Position numbers and translations under genes: made by a program. The notes under the pieces were generated by a model, which was not told the DNA's origin, searched no databases, and saw only the letters and a list, made by a program, of their open reading frames with translations. This document shows positions 1 to 8,018 of a DNA stretch of 64,000 nt, piece after piece (positions within the stretch are counted from its first letter, which is position 1; each line of letters begins with the position of its first letter). The stretch comes from Modicisalibacter muralis (GTDB lineage: Bacteria; Pseudomonadota; Gammaproteobacteria; Pseudomonadales; Halomonadaceae): positions 143,287 through 207,286 of the forward strand of contig NZ_FNGI01000008.1 in NCBI RefSeq assembly GCF_900102945.1. Direction: 5' to 3'.

Positions 1-590
1 ACATCGAGGCCTTCACCCAGGCCATCAAGGACGTCTACGCCGGCGAGGAGCTGCAGATGAGCCAGGAGGAAATGGCCCAGGCACTGACCCAGTTCCAGGA
101 ACAGAAAATGGCCGAGCGCCAGGCCGAGGCGAAGAAGATCGCCGAGGCCAACCTCGCTGAAGGCAAGGAATTCCTCGACGCCAACGCCGAGAAGGAAGGC
201 GTGGAAACCACCGAATCCGGCCTCCAGTACAAGGTGCTGGAATCGGGCGATGGCGCCACACCGGGCCCTAAGGATAACGTCAAGGTTCATTACGAAGGCA
301 AGCTGATCGATGGCACCGTGTTCGATAGCTCCTACCAGCGCGGCGAGCCGGTGGAATTCCGTGTCGACCAGGTCATCAAAGGCTGGCAGGAAGCCCTGCA
401 ACTGATGAGCGTAGGCGATACCTGGATGATCTACCTGCCCTCCGATCTGGCCTACGGCCCGGCCGGTACCGGCGGCCCCATCGGCCCCAACGAAGTACTG
501 ACCTTCAAGGTCGAGTTACTGGGTGTCGATCAGGCCGATGCCAAACAGGGCGATACCGAAGCGGCTGACAGCAGCGCCGAAAGCGAGTAA
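1..590 (+). CDS. FKBP-type peptidyl-prolyl cis-trans isomerase (5'-truncated by window edge)
   Basis: The reading frame is open from base 3 to the stop at 588-590, so the true start lies left of the window; an internal ATG at 57 is not the real start. The visible N-terminal part is a charged helical segment (many Glu, Lys, Gln) of the kind that dimerises FkpA/Mip-type isomerases. It is followed by an FKBP domain with the typical DGTVFDSSY, VIKGWQEAL and LPSDLAYGP blocks. The last 20 or so residues are an acidic, low-complexity tail. The family catalyses prolyl isomerisation and chaperones proteins, usually in the periplasm; the signal peptide that would prove export is outside the window. The family call is firm, the exact paralogue (FkpA or FklB) is not. 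Confidence 0.93.
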   Translation, partial: IEAFTQAIKDVYAGEELQMSQEEMAQALTQFQEQKMAERQAEAKKIAEANLAEGKEFLDANAEKEGVETTESGLQYKVLESGDGATPGPKDNVKVHYEGKLIDGTVFDSSYQRGEPVEFRVDQVIKGWQEALQLMSVGDTWMIYLPSDLAYGPAGTGGPIGPNEVLTFKVELLGVDQADAKQGDTEAADSSAESE

Positions 591-596
591 GCGCCG

Positions 597-1658
597 GTGC
601 GGCGGCTTCTCGCCATCGCGCTGGCGGCACTGCTGACGCTGGCGTTACCGGTGGCGGCACAGGAGGACACCCTGTCGCCGCTGCCGGTACTCAACATCGA
701 GACCGATGCCATCAGCGTGATGGGCGTTTCGTCGGGCGGTTACATGGCCACGCAACTGGCGGTGGCGTGGCCGGAACTGTTCTCGGGGCTGGCGGTGTTT
801 GCCGCCGGCCCTTGGGGCTGCGCGCAGGGTGAGCTATCGCGGGCACTCGGCCAATGCATGGGTACCCGCCACGGCCTGCCCGACCCGGCGGCATTGGCTA
901 GCCGCTACGCCCGTTATCTGCAGGAAGGCCTGGTTGGCGAGCCATCGGCGCTGGCCGAGCAGCGCGTCTACCTCTGGCACGGTGGATCGGATGCCGTGGT
1001 CGACCCGCGCCTCGGCGAGCAGTTGGCGGATCAATACCGCGACTGGCTGGCCGATCCCGAGGCTCAGTTGAAGGTCGAGACGAATCCCAACGCGGCCCAC
1101 GGCTGGCCCGTGGCGGCCACTCCCTCGCCGGGTGTCGAATTCGCCGGCTGCGCCAAGGGCGGCAGCCCGCATCTGCTGGCCTGCGGTCAGGACGGCGCTG
1201 GCCAGGCGCTGCAATGGCTGTATGGCGAGCGTGTCACGCCTCCCGAGGGCGACGGTCGCGGCATGCTGCGTTCCTTCGATCAGGTGGCGTTTTACGATGG
1301 CCTGGCCGAAGCGGGCTACGTTTACGTACCCAAGACCTGTGGAGAAGGCGCGCCCTGTGCGCTGATCGTCGCACTGCATGGCTGTGAGATGAGCGCTTCG
1401 CAGATCGGCGAGACCTTCGTGCGCCATTCAGGACTCAACGAATGGGCCACCGAGAACCGCCTCGTGGTGCTTTACCCGCAGGCCGAAGCCAGCCTGCCCA
1501 ACCCCCAGGCCTGCTGGGATTGGTGGGGCTACGATGAAAGCCTTTGGGAGCTCGATCCGCTCCATGACAGCCGCAAGGGCCAGCAGGTCCAGGCACTCAA
1601 GGCGATGGTCGAGCAGCTTGCCGGTCTGGCGCCGCCACAAAATCCCGAGCGTCACTAA
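597..1658 (+). CDS. Secreted PHB-depolymerase-like esterase, type II domain order
   Basis: 353 residues beginning at a GTG six bases after the FKBP stop; the start is set by a clear signal peptide (RRLLAIALAALLTLALPVAAQ). A lipase box G-V-S-S-G at residues 43-47 supplies the probable nucleophile Ser45. A second block near residues 255-270 (ALHGCEMS) resembles the oxyanion-hole region of poly(3-hydroxybutyrate) depolymerases, and CWDWWGYD near residue 305 is also typical. The nucleophile precedes the oxyanion block, the permuted order called type II in PHB depolymerases. No substrate-binding domain follows. It probably hydrolyses PHB, its oligomers or related esters outside the cytoplasm. It lacks a strong Shine-Dalgarno sequence and may be translated by read-on from the FKBP gene. 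Confidence 0.82.
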   Translation: MRRLLAIALAALLTLALPVAAQEDTLSPLPVLNIETDAISVMGVSSGGYMATQLAVAWPELFSGLAVFAAGPWGCAQGELSRALGQCMGTRHGLPDPAALASRYARYLQEGLVGEPSALAEQRVYLWHGGSDAVVDPRLGEQLADQYRDWLADPEAQLKVETNPNAAHGWPVAATPSPGVEFAGCAKGGSPHLLACGQDGAGQALQWLYGERVTPPEGDGRGMLRSFDQVAFYDGLAEAGYVYVPKTCGEGAPCALIVALHGCEMSASQIGETFVRHSGLNEWATENRLVVLYPQAEASLPNPQACWDWWGYDESLWELDPLHDSRKGQQVQALKAMVEQLAGLAPPQNPERH

Positions 1659-1678
1659 CGAAAAAGCGTCGCGACGGT

Positions 1679-2290
1679 TTAGCCCGTCTTACCAAGCACT
1701 TGCTCTACTGCTGCCGTCAACGCATGGGGCGTCGGCGAGTACAGCACCCGCTGCAGAATCTCGCCTTCCCGATCGACGATATACAACGACGAGGTATGAT
1801 CGACGCTGTAGTCCATCGCCGAATCGGGCGTTTCCACCTTGCGCCAGATCACCCCATAGCGCTCGGCGATGTCCTTCAACTGCGCCTGGCTGCCGGTGGC
1901 ACCGATGAATCGCGGTCCGAAATAGCCGACGTATTCCTCGAGCCGCGCCAGCGTATCGCGCTCGGGGTCCACCGAGATCAGCACCGGCACCAGCCGCTTG
2001 CGCTGCGATTCATCGAGGCTGGCCAGCGTCTGGCGCATTACCGCCAGACTCATCGGACACACATCCGGACAATAGGTGTAGCCGAAGAACAAGACCGCCA
2101 GCTGATTGTCGCCAAGTTCGGCCAAACTGAATTCGCCCGTCGTCGAAGGCAGGGTGATCGGGCCGCCCTGGGGCATCTCGACATCGCCATTGCGCAGTTG
2201 CTGCACCCACCAGATCACCACCAGTGCCACGGCTACCGTTACGCCCCCCAGCGCTATCCAAAGCCGTTGTTTGCGTGTGGCATGGCTCAT
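1679..2290 (-). CDS. SCO1/SenC family copper chaperone
   Basis: 203 residues from an ATG at 2290 preceded by GGAGGA at 2295-2300; a longer frame exists upstream but lacks this site. An N-terminal membrane anchor (LWIALGGVTVAVALVVIWWV) precedes a thioredoxin-fold domain. That domain contains the copper-binding CPDVC pair in YCPDVCPMS and the distal His in VDHTSSLYIVD. Proteins of this family deliver copper to the CuA centre of cytochrome c oxidase or reduce its cysteines on the outer face of the cytoplasmic membrane. It stands alone, convergent with the upstream esterase and divergent from the AEC permease. Membrane orientation and role are inferred from the family. Confidence 0.9.
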   Translation of the reverse strand: MSHATRKQRLWIALGGVTVAVALVVIWWVQQLRNGDVEMPQGGPITLPSTTGEFSLAELGDNQLAVLFFGYTYCPDVCPMSLAVMRQTLASLDESQRKRLVPVLISVDPERDTLARLEEYVGYFGPRFIGATGSQAQLKDIAERYGVIWRKVETPDSAMDYSVDHTSSLYIVDREGEILQRVLYSPTPHALTAAVEQVLGKTG

Positions 2291-2380
2291 GGCATCCTCC
2301 GTTGTGGTTTGAAATCGAGTCAGGGACTGTTGCGCGTCGCATGGCAGTGCCGGTGACAACCCTTCGCCCATCGAATGGCG

Positions 2381-2398
2381 ATTAGCTTATCAGCTAAT
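2381..2398. promoter_or_regulatory. Inverted repeat between sco and AEC genes
   Basis: ATTAGCT and AGCTAAT flank TATC in the divergent intergenic region, a perfect 7-bp inverted repeat. Its place between two divergent starts fits an operator, but no regulator can be named. Confidence 0.3.
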
Positions 2399-2480
2399 AC
2401 GGATTTACTCCCCGCGTAAGGTATCGTAGGGGCTTCACAAGCTGCTCCACAAGAATGCGACAACACTGCCTGGTGACATC

Positions 2481-3395
2481 ATGACTGGCGTAGAGAACGC
2501 CCTAGGTCCGCTTTTCCTGCTGATTCTGCTCGGCGCACTGCTTGGCTGGCGGCGTCTGCCCGGCGGCGACTTCTGGCCCCATCTCGAGCGACTGATTTAC
2601 TACCTGCTGTTCCCCGCCATGCTGGTGGCGACGCTGGCTAACGCCGACGTATCGCGGGTGCCGGTGGGCCGCGTCGCGCTAGCGCTGCTCGGCAGCATGC
2701 TCTGCTTCGCCGGGCTATTATGGCTGCTACGCAAACGGCTGGAAATGGATGCCGCCGCCTTTACCTCGGTATTTCAGGGCGCGCTGCGCTTCAACACCTA
2801 TGTCGGCGTCGCCGGGGCCGCCGCCCTGCATGGCAGCGCTGGCGTCACGGTGGCCGCCGTGGCCGTGGCGCTGATGGTACCGGTGGTCAATGTGCTGTGC
2901 GTGGCAGGCTTTATAGCCGCCGGCACCCTCGGCCCCTCCAGCCTCACCAAGAGTCTGGCCGCATTGGCGCGCAATCCACTGATTCTCGCCTGTGTCGGCG
3001 GCATCGTGCTCAACCTGAGCGGCATCGGCCTGCCCGGCTGGAGCGGCCAGGCCGTCGAACTGCTGGGCCGCGCCGCCTTGCCGCTGGGGCTGGTCGCGGT
3101 GGGCGTGGCGCTGCGGCCGCGCGCGTTGGTACGCCTCGATCGTGGCGTCTGGACCGCCAACCTGGTCAAACTGCTACTGATGCCGGCCTTGGCATTGAGC
3201 CTGGCGCTGCTGCTCGGGCTCGATACGGTGAACCGCGACGTGGTGCTGCTGTTCGCCGCCCTGCCCACCGCCACGTCGGCTTATATTCTCGCTCGCCAGT
3301 TGGGTGGCGACGCCGAGTTGATGGCCGCGCTGATCACCGGGCAGACGCTATTGGCGATGCTGACCCTGCCCGCCTGGCTGACGCTGGCCGGCTGA
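2481..3395 (+). CDS. AEC (auxin efflux carrier) family permease
   Basis: 304 residues, almost entirely hydrophobic, with about ten predicted membrane helices in the two-bundle layout of the AEC/BASS-like fold. The short cytoplasmic links are rich in Arg (RRLPGGDFW, LLRKRLEMD). Bacterial members export or import small organic acids such as malate or malonate; the substrate here cannot be read from the sequence. The ATG at 2481 begins directly with the first helix. The Shine-Dalgarno is weak (TGGTGA). There is no partner gene in the same direction; the next feature downstream is the candidate small RNA. Confidence 0.85.
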   Translation: MTGVENALGPLFLLILLGALLGWRRLPGGDFWPHLERLIYYLLFPAMLVATLANADVSRVPVGRVALALLGSMLCFAGLLWLLRKRLEMDAAAFTSVFQGALRFNTYVGVAGAAALHGSAGVTVAAVAVALMVPVVNVLCVAGFIAAGTLGPSSLTKSLAALARNPLILACVGGIVLNLSGIGLPGWSGQAVELLGRAALPLGLVAVGVALRPRALVRLDRGVWTANLVKLLLMPALALSLALLLGLDTVNRDVVLLFAALPTATSAYILARQLGGDAELMAALITGQTLLAMLTLPAWLTLAG

Positions 3396-3424
3396 TGTGA
3401 CTTCGCCAGACCCTTAAATAAAAA

Positions 3425-3468
3425 AGATTCTCGTTTCACTTGACGACGCAAATGAGAATGATTATCTT
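3425..3468 (+). promoter_or_regulatory. Sigma-70 promoter overlapped by a Fur box
   Basis: TTGACG at 3440-3445 and TATCTT at 3463-3468 are separated by exactly 17 bp. The 19 bases 3448-3466 match 15 of 19 positions of the classical Fur consensus (GATAATGATAATCATTATC) and cover the spacer and the start of the -10 element. A second, weaker GAGAATC-type half-site lies on the other strand at about 3425-3437. An A/T-rich stretch upstream of -35 could act as an UP element. No coding gene follows on this strand, so the promoter appears to serve the small RNA. Confidence 0.72.
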
Positions 3469-3474
3469 AACAAC

Positions 3475-3593
3475 GTGGCGCTCGCCAAGCGCCGCTTTCC
3501 ATCGCAGAGAAGTCAGGTTCCCTGCCATGGTTATCTCCTCATCAAGCTAGTCACGGTCTTGACGGCGGCTCTACGGAGTCGCCGCTTTTTTTT
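3475..3593 (+). ncRNA. Candidate Fur-repressed trans-acting small RNA
   Basis: The predicted transcript starts about 7 nt after the -10 element and ends at a strong intrinsic terminator, giving roughly 115-120 nt. It opens with a perfect 6-bp hairpin (GGCGCT 3477-3482 with AGCGCC 3488-3493). An apparently unstructured middle follows, containing TTATCTCCTCATC (3531-3543), an anti-Shine-Dalgarno stretch that could pair with ribosome-binding sites. The transcript closes with a UACG-tetraloop terminator and eight T. This layout is that of Fur-controlled sRNAs such as RyhB, PrrF and NrrF, which spare iron by silencing iron-protein mRNAs. Homology to those RNAs was not tested. A 7-codon ORF (3527-3550) inside it is probably incidental. 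Confidence 0.62.
3563..3593 (+). terminator. Intrinsic terminator of the candidate sRNA
   Basis: CGGCGGCTC (3563-3571) pairs with GAGTCGCCG (3576-3584), with one G-U pair, around a C(TACG)G loop of the very stable UNCG class. The run of eight T at 3586-3593 follows after one C. Confidence 0.85.
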
Positions 3594-3660
3594 GGTTAAC
3601 TCCTCATCAAGCTGCTCTTGATCAGACCGGTCTTGACGGCGGCGCTACGCGGTCAGCGCC
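3594..3660. repeat. Partial second copy of the sRNA 3' half
   Basis: GGTTAACTCCTCATCAAGCT at 3594-3613 repeats 3529-3548 with one change, and GGTCTTGACGGCGGC at 3629-3643 repeats 3555-3569 exactly. The second copy also has a small hairpin (ATCAAG/CTTGAT, 3606-3622) and a GGCGCT/AGCGCC stem, but lacks the T run and has no promoter of its own. It looks like a decayed tandem duplicate of the sRNA tail. Confidence 0.6.
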
Positions 3661-3673
3661 TTGTCGATGGTCA

Positions 3674-4582
3674 TCAACGCATCGCATCCGCCCGCCATGG
3701 CCCGCGCTCGAAGAGTCTCTCGCGCAGCAATACTGCCAATGCCTCGACGGCGGGGCGTGACGCCCGCTCGATGCGTGTTGCGAAGTGCAATCGTGCTTCG
3801 CAGGGTCGCAGTGCCGGCAACCCTTCCGCTTCGCCCAACTCACGCATCGCCGGTGTCAGGCGCTGGCGGTCGAGTACACCGATCGCCAGTCCCGCCTCGA
3901 TGGCTTTCTCGACCGCATGAATGCTGGTGCTGGTAAACACCGCATGCCAGGGCTTGCCGATGGCGTCCAGCGACTCCACCGCCAGGTCCCGATAGGGGCA
4001 ATCGACATGATGCAGTGCCAGCGGCAGGCTGGGGCGTTCGGCGAGCCGCCCCAGGCGTGGGCCGGCCCATACCGGCGAGGTCTGCCACAACGCTTCGCCA
4101 TCGGGCAGGCGCCGCGGTCGGTCGAGCAGCACCGCCAGGGCCAGGTTGGACTGGGTTAGCTGACGAGCCAACTCGCCGCTGGTCGCGGTGACCGCCTCGA
4201 GCAAGACATCGGGGTGGCGAGCCAGGAAATCGGGAAGCACGTCGCCCAGCAGTTCGCGCGCATAATCCTCGGGCAGGCCAAAGCGCACCTTGCCGCCCAG
4301 CCCGCGCCCGGTGAAGCGCGCCAACATGCCATCGTGCAGACGCAGCAATTCACGTGACTCGCGCAGCAGTGCCTCGCCTGCCGCGGTGGGCGTCACGCCG
4401 CGCGGGCCGCGCTCGAGCAAGCGGATTTCCAGCACCTCCTCGAGTCGCTTGAGCTGCATGCTGATCGCGCTGATCGTGCGATGGCGCTGCTCGGCGGCGG
4501 CCGCCAGCGAGCCTAGGTGCGCCGCCGCCTGAAAGCTGCGTAGCAGCTCAAGATCGAGAGCGGCGACAGGGACTTCACTCAT
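3674..4582 (-). CDS. LysR-family transcriptional regulator
   Basis: 302 residues from ATG 4582, chosen because the N-terminal winged helix then begins at the usual place (LDLELLRSFQAAAHLGSLAAAA). An upstream in-frame ATG at 4642 would add 20 atypical residues overlapping the divergent gene. The HTH continues through QRHRTISAISMQLKRLEEVL. The remaining 200 residues form the periplasmic-binding-protein-like effector domain. It is divergent from the EamA permease gene (starts about 90 bp apart), the classical arrangement of a LysR regulator and its target. The inducer is unknown. Confidence 0.88.
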   Translation of the reverse strand: MSEVPVAALDLELLRSFQAAAHLGSLAAAAEQRHRTISAISMQLKRLEEVLEIRLLERGPRGVTPTAAGEALLRESRELLRLHDGMLARFTGRGLGGKVRFGLPEDYARELLGDVLPDFLARHPDVLLEAVTATSGELARQLTQSNLALAVLLDRPRRLPDGEALWQTSPVWAGPRLGRLAERPSLPLALHHVDCPYRDLAVESLDAIGKPWHAVFTSTSIHAVEKAIEAGLAIGVLDRQRLTPAMRELGEAEGLPALRPCEARLHFATRIERASRPAVEALAVLLRERLFERGPWRADAMR

Positions 4583-4672
4583 ATTGAACCCACCGTACAA
4601 TATTCTTCGATTTATTGAAGCCTTTCGTTGCGCCAAGCTCAAGCCCTGAGATCGACCAACAAGGATAGGGCC

Positions 4673-5618
4673 ATGCCACCCTCGCTATTGTCTTCGCTGG
4701 CCGCGTCAGGTTTCGTGGTGTGCTGGAGCTCGGGATTCATCGGTGGTCGGCTGGCAGTCGAGGTCGCCCTGCCGCCAATGGCGCTGTTTGCCTGGCGCTT
4801 CGCGCTGGCCACGCTGCTGGTTGCGCTATGGTGGCGAGCATGGGGAACGCGCTCGGCATCGCGCCAGGGCCTATTCATCGAGGCGGGTATCGGCTGCCTG
4901 ACCATGGGCGGCTACCTGCTCGGCGTGATGCTGGCGATCCAGGCGGGCGTAGGCACCGCTGTTACGGCCTTGATCACCGCGCTGCAACCGCTGCTGGCGA
5001 CGCTCCTGGCCAGCCTGCTGCTGGGCCCGCGCTCGGGCGGGCTGCGTTGGCTGGGCATGATCATCGCGAGCGTCGGCGTCATCCTGTGCGTGGCAGGCGA
5101 TCTCGGTAACGCCGACGGCGCCCCGCTGTGGGCCTATGGGCTGCCGCTGCTGTCGGTAGTATCGGTGACGCTGGGCAGCATACTCGCCGCGCGCTACCCG
5201 ACGGCGATGGCGATGGATGCCACCTTGACCGCCCAGTTGGCCGCGGCGACCGGCGTATTTTTGATCGCCGCGCTGATCGAAGGCCACGGCCGTATAGCGC
5301 TACCGGCGCTGGACTCTGCCACCCTGACGGCTATCGGCTGGCTGGTGTTCTTCTCCAGCCTCGGGGCTACGGTTTCTTCGTCGCCTGCCTGCGTCGCTTC
5401 GGGGTCAACCTGACCTCGACGCTGATCTACCTGACCCCGCCGGTCACGATGGCCTGGGCGGCGATGATGTTCGGTGACATACCGGGGCATTGGGAATAAT
5501 CGGCATGCTGGTCGCCTCGACCGGTGTCGGCGTGGCGATGATCGGAGCCGGCAAGCGGGCGCCGGCGTCGGATGCGCCTTCTCACACGGGCCCCCGCTTG
5601 CAGGCCTGTAGCCGCTAG
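4673..5618 (+). pseudogene. EamA/DMT-family permease, two frameshifts
   Basis: The protein starts at ATG 4673 after AAGGATAGGG and reads as a typical ten-helix drug/metabolite transporter (CWSSGFIGGRLAVEVALPP, then ALITALQPLLATLLAS). Near 5367 the frame breaks in SSLG. The expected continuation GYGFFVACLRRFGVNLTS is one frame over and would be restored by one extra G in the GGGG run. A second break occurs near 5489 (FGDIPG). There too one more G in a GGGG run restores LGIIGMLVASTGVGVAMIGA, ending at the stop 5616-5618. Both lesions shorten a G homopolymer, so the gene may be intact with sequencing errors, or truly degraded. It is divergent from, and probably controlled by, the LysR gene. Confidence 0.8.
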
Positions 5619-5621
5619 CGC

Positions 5622-6350
5622 TCAGTCGGCGCGAACGAATATCAGATCCCACACGCCGTGGCCGAGCTGCGCGCCGCGCCGTTCGAACTTGGTCAGCGGG
5701 CGAAACTCGGGGCGTGCCACGTAAGGGCCATCGGTCGCGGTGTTGCGATAGCCGGGAGCGTCGGCCATGATCTCGGCCATGTGCTCGGCATAGGCCTGCC
5801 AGTCGGTGGCCATGTGCAACTGGCCGCCGGGCTTCAGGCGCGTGCGCACCAGCTCGACGAAGGCCGGCTGAACGATACGCCGCTTGTGGTGCTTCTTCTT
5901 CGGCCAGGGGTCGGGGAAGAACAGTTGCAAGCCATCCAGGCTGGCCTCGGGCAGGCAGTGCGTCAGCACCGCCAGGGCATCGTCGCGATACACCCGTAAA
6001 TTGGTCAGGCCGCGCTTGTCAGCCTCGTCGAGCAGCTTGCCGACACCCGGCGCATGCACTTCGATACCGATGAAGTCGGTATCCGGGTGGGCCTCGGCCT
6101 GCTCGATCAGCGAGCCGCCCATGCCGAAGCCGATTTCCACCACGCGTGGCGCGCGGCGGCCGAACAGGACGTCAAGATCCTGCAGGCCGTCTTCCACGCT
6201 CAAGCCGAGCCGCGGCCAGACCTCTTCCAGGCCGCGATTCTGCGCGGCGGTCATGCGCCCGGCGCGCAGCACGTAGCTTTTCACGCCGCGCCGGGGGCGC
6301 TCGGCGGTGTCGGTCATCAGGGCGTCGTCGGTCAAGCGTTCGTCACTCAT
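5622..6350 (-). CDS. trmB: tRNA (guanine-N7-)-methyltransferase
   Basis: 242 residues. The SAM-binding loop is seen as [14 protein letters not shown], and the family signature [15 protein letters not shown] is complete. The enzyme methylates G46 in the variable loop of many tRNAs in the cytoplasm. It has an N-terminal extension of about 35 residues before the catalytic fold (RSYVLR-like block at [10 protein letters not shown]). It is third in the thiS-thiG-trmB transcription unit, a gene order common in gammaproteobacteria; the gap to thiG is 35 bp. It converges with the broken EamA gene, stop codons 3 bases apart. Confidence 0.96.
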   Translation of the reverse strand: MSDERLTDDALMTDTAERPRRGVKSYVLRAGRMTAAQNRGLEEVWPRLGLSVEDGLQDLDVLFGRRAPRVVEIGFGMGGSLIEQAEAHPDTDFIGIEVHAPGVGKLLDEADKRGLTNLRVYRDDALAVLTHCLPEASLDGLQLFFPDPWPKKKHHKRRIVQPAFVELVRTRLKPGGQLHMATDWQAYAEHMAEIMADAPGYRNTATDGPYVARPEFRPLTKFERRGAQLGHGVWDLIFVRAD

Positions 6351-6385
6351 GCAGCGGTCTTAGGCTCTTTAATGGGTAGTGGCGA

Positions 6386-7207
6386 TCAGCCGTTGATACG
6401 CCCGGCGAACGGCGACGATGCCTCGGCACGCTGACGGCGCGGCATGCGCTCGGCCAGAAAGGCCTCGCGCCCGGCTTCGACGGCTTTCTTCATGGCTCCA
6501 GCCATCAATACCGGCTGGCGGGCGTGGGCGATCGCCGAGTTCATCAATACCGCATCGCAGCCAAGCTCCATGGCCAACGCGGCATCGGAGGCAGTGCCGA
6601 TACCGGCATCGACGAGGATCGGTACCTCGGCGTGCTCGATGATCAGGCCCAGGTTGTGCGGATTCATCAAGCCATGCCCCGAGCCGATCAGCGAGCCCAG
6701 CGGCATCACCGCGCTGCAGCCGAGCTTCTCGAGTTCCTTGGCGACGATCGGATCGTCGCTGGTATAGACCATCACGTCGAAGCCGTCGCGCACCAGTTCG
6801 TCGGCGGCTTTGAGCGTCTCAACCACGTTGGGATACAGGGTGTTGTCGTCGCCCAGCACTTCGAGCTTGACCAGGTTGTGGCCATCGAGCAGTTCGCGAG
6901 CCAGCTTGCAGGTCCGCACCGCATCTTTGGCGGTGTAGCAGCCGGCGGTATTGGGCAGTAGCGTGTAGCGCTCGGGCGAGACGGCGTCGAGCAGGTTGGG
7001 CTCGTCGACATTCTGACCGAGATTGGTGCGGCGCACCGCGAAGGTGACGATCTCGGCACCACTGGCGGCAATCGCCGTGGCGGTCTCGTCGAAATCCTTG
7101 TATTTACCGGTACCGACCAGCAGGCGCGAGGTGAATTCGCGACCGGCAACCTGCCACGGCTGATCCACGAGAAGTTCTCTGCGAAGCTCTTTGTGAAGTG
7201 CGGACAT
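6386..7207 (-). CDS. thiG: Thiazole synthase
   Basis: 273 residues, a TIM-barrel enzyme that joins deoxyxylulose 5-phosphate, dehydroglycine and sulfur from ThiS thiocarboxylate to make the thiazole of thiamine. Visible signatures are [47 protein letters not shown] and the phosphate-binding [17 protein letters not shown]. The start at 7207 follows GGAGAGATT. A C-terminal tail of about 20 residues, rich in Arg, goes beyond the usual end. It lies directly downstream of thiS (30 bp), as expected for partners that form a complex. Confidence 0.97.
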   Translation of the reverse strand: MSALHKELRRELLVDQPWQVAGREFTSRLLVGTGKYKDFDETATAIAASGAEIVTFAVRRTNLGQNVDEPNLLDAVSPERYTLLPNTAGCYTAKDAVRTCKLARELLDGHNLVKLEVLGDDNTLYPNVVETLKAADELVRDGFDVMVYTSDDPIVAKELEKLGCSAVMPLGSLIGSGHGLMNPHNLGLIIEHAEVPILVDAGIGTASDAALAMELGCDAVLMNSAIAHARQPVLMAGAMKKAVEAGREAFLAERMPRRQRAEASSPFAGRING

Positions 7208-7237
7208 AATCTCTCCAGAAGGGAGTAAGGCGACGGA

Positions 7238-7438
7238 CTAGCCGCCGCCGATAGCGTGCACGATCTCCACGCGATCGCCATCCGCCAGGCGGGTGGCGTC
7301 ATGCTGGCTGCGTGGCACGATCTCCTCGTTGACTTCGACCGCGATGCGGCGTCCGGCCAGGCCAAGCGAGACGATCAGTTCGCCGATCGTCGGCTCGCTT
7401 TCGAAGGCGCGTGCATCACCGTTGAGCTGAATCTGCAT
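7238..7438 (-). CDS. thiS: Sulfur carrier protein ThiS
   Basis: 66 residues with a ubiquitin-like fold ending in Gly-Gly(-Gly) (HAIGGG), where the terminal glycine becomes the thiocarboxylate used by ThiG. The start at 7438 (MQIQLNGDAR) gives the usual length; a longer frame to 7504 adds unrelated residues. Typical family positions are seen in ELIVSLGL and RRIAVEVNEEIVPRS. It is the first gene of the thiS-thiG-trmB unit. No TPP riboswitch (conserved CTGAGA and related boxes) was recognised upstream. Confidence 0.95.
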   Translation of the reverse strand: MQIQLNGDARAFESEPTIGELIVSLGLAGRRIAVEVNEEIVPRSQHDATRLADGDRVEIVHAIGGG

Positions 7439-7610
7439 GGCGACCTCTGAGCGTCGTTCATGAAGGTGAACCCGTGCATGACGGGGACCATAGTCTAACG
7501 CCAAACGCCCACTCGGGCATCCTTCGGTGCGAATCCAAATGCTGCACCAGGCAGATCAAAAATACCCATGGCATCATGGCTCAAGATTTCTACGCAGGAG
7601 CCACTGCAGC

Positions 7611-7991
7611 ATGCCTTATCGTCTTGCCTGGGTCGCCGTTGCCCTGAGCGGTTTCGTCATGGTGCTGGCCGGCGCCTTCGCCGCGCACGGCCTGGAAGGC
7701 CGGGTGCCCGAACGGCTGCTCGAAGCCTTCGAGACCGGCGTGCGCTATCAGGCCTGGCATACCCTGGCGATGCTGGCGGTGCTGGTCTGGCGACAAGCGG
7801 TGCCTGCCCAAGGGCAGGGCCTCGCGCTGTGGTTATGGGGTGGGGGTATCGTGCTGTTTTCGGGCTCGCTTTATCTGCTGACGCTGACCGGCATTCGCGG
7901 GCTGGGCATGATCACGCCCTTCGGCGGCCTGCTGCTGATGGCCGGCTGGCTGGCGCTGGCGATTAGCGCCTGGAAGGCCAGAAGCGGTTGA
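7611..7991 (+). CDS. DUF423 family inner-membrane protein
   Basis: 126 residues from ATG 7611, preceded by CAGGAG. About four membrane helices and the conserved GAFAAHGLEG block after the first helix are diagnostic of DUF423 (YgdD-like) proteins. These are small integral membrane proteins of unknown function found throughout proteobacteria. The block GIRGLGMITPFGGLLLMAGW near the C terminus also matches the family. It is divergent from thiS. Confidence 0.88.
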   Translation: MPYRLAWVAVALSGFVMVLAGAFAAHGLEGRVPERLLEAFETGVRYQAWHTLAMLAVLVWRQAVPAQGQGLALWLWGGGIVLFSGSLYLLTLTGIRGLGMITPFGGLLLMAGWLALAISAWKARSG

Positions 7992-8018
7992 AGCGGTTAG
8001 AGAGGGCTGAGGGTCGCC

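Noticed and set aside
3527..3550. Seven-codon ORF (MVISSSS) in front of a terminator, as in attenuation leaders
   Set aside because: No biosynthetic gene follows on this strand and the codons are not those of one amino-acid pathway; the sRNA reading explains more.
7439..7610. Possible TPP riboswitch before thiS
   Set aside because: None of the conserved THI-box sequences could be found on the minus strand here.
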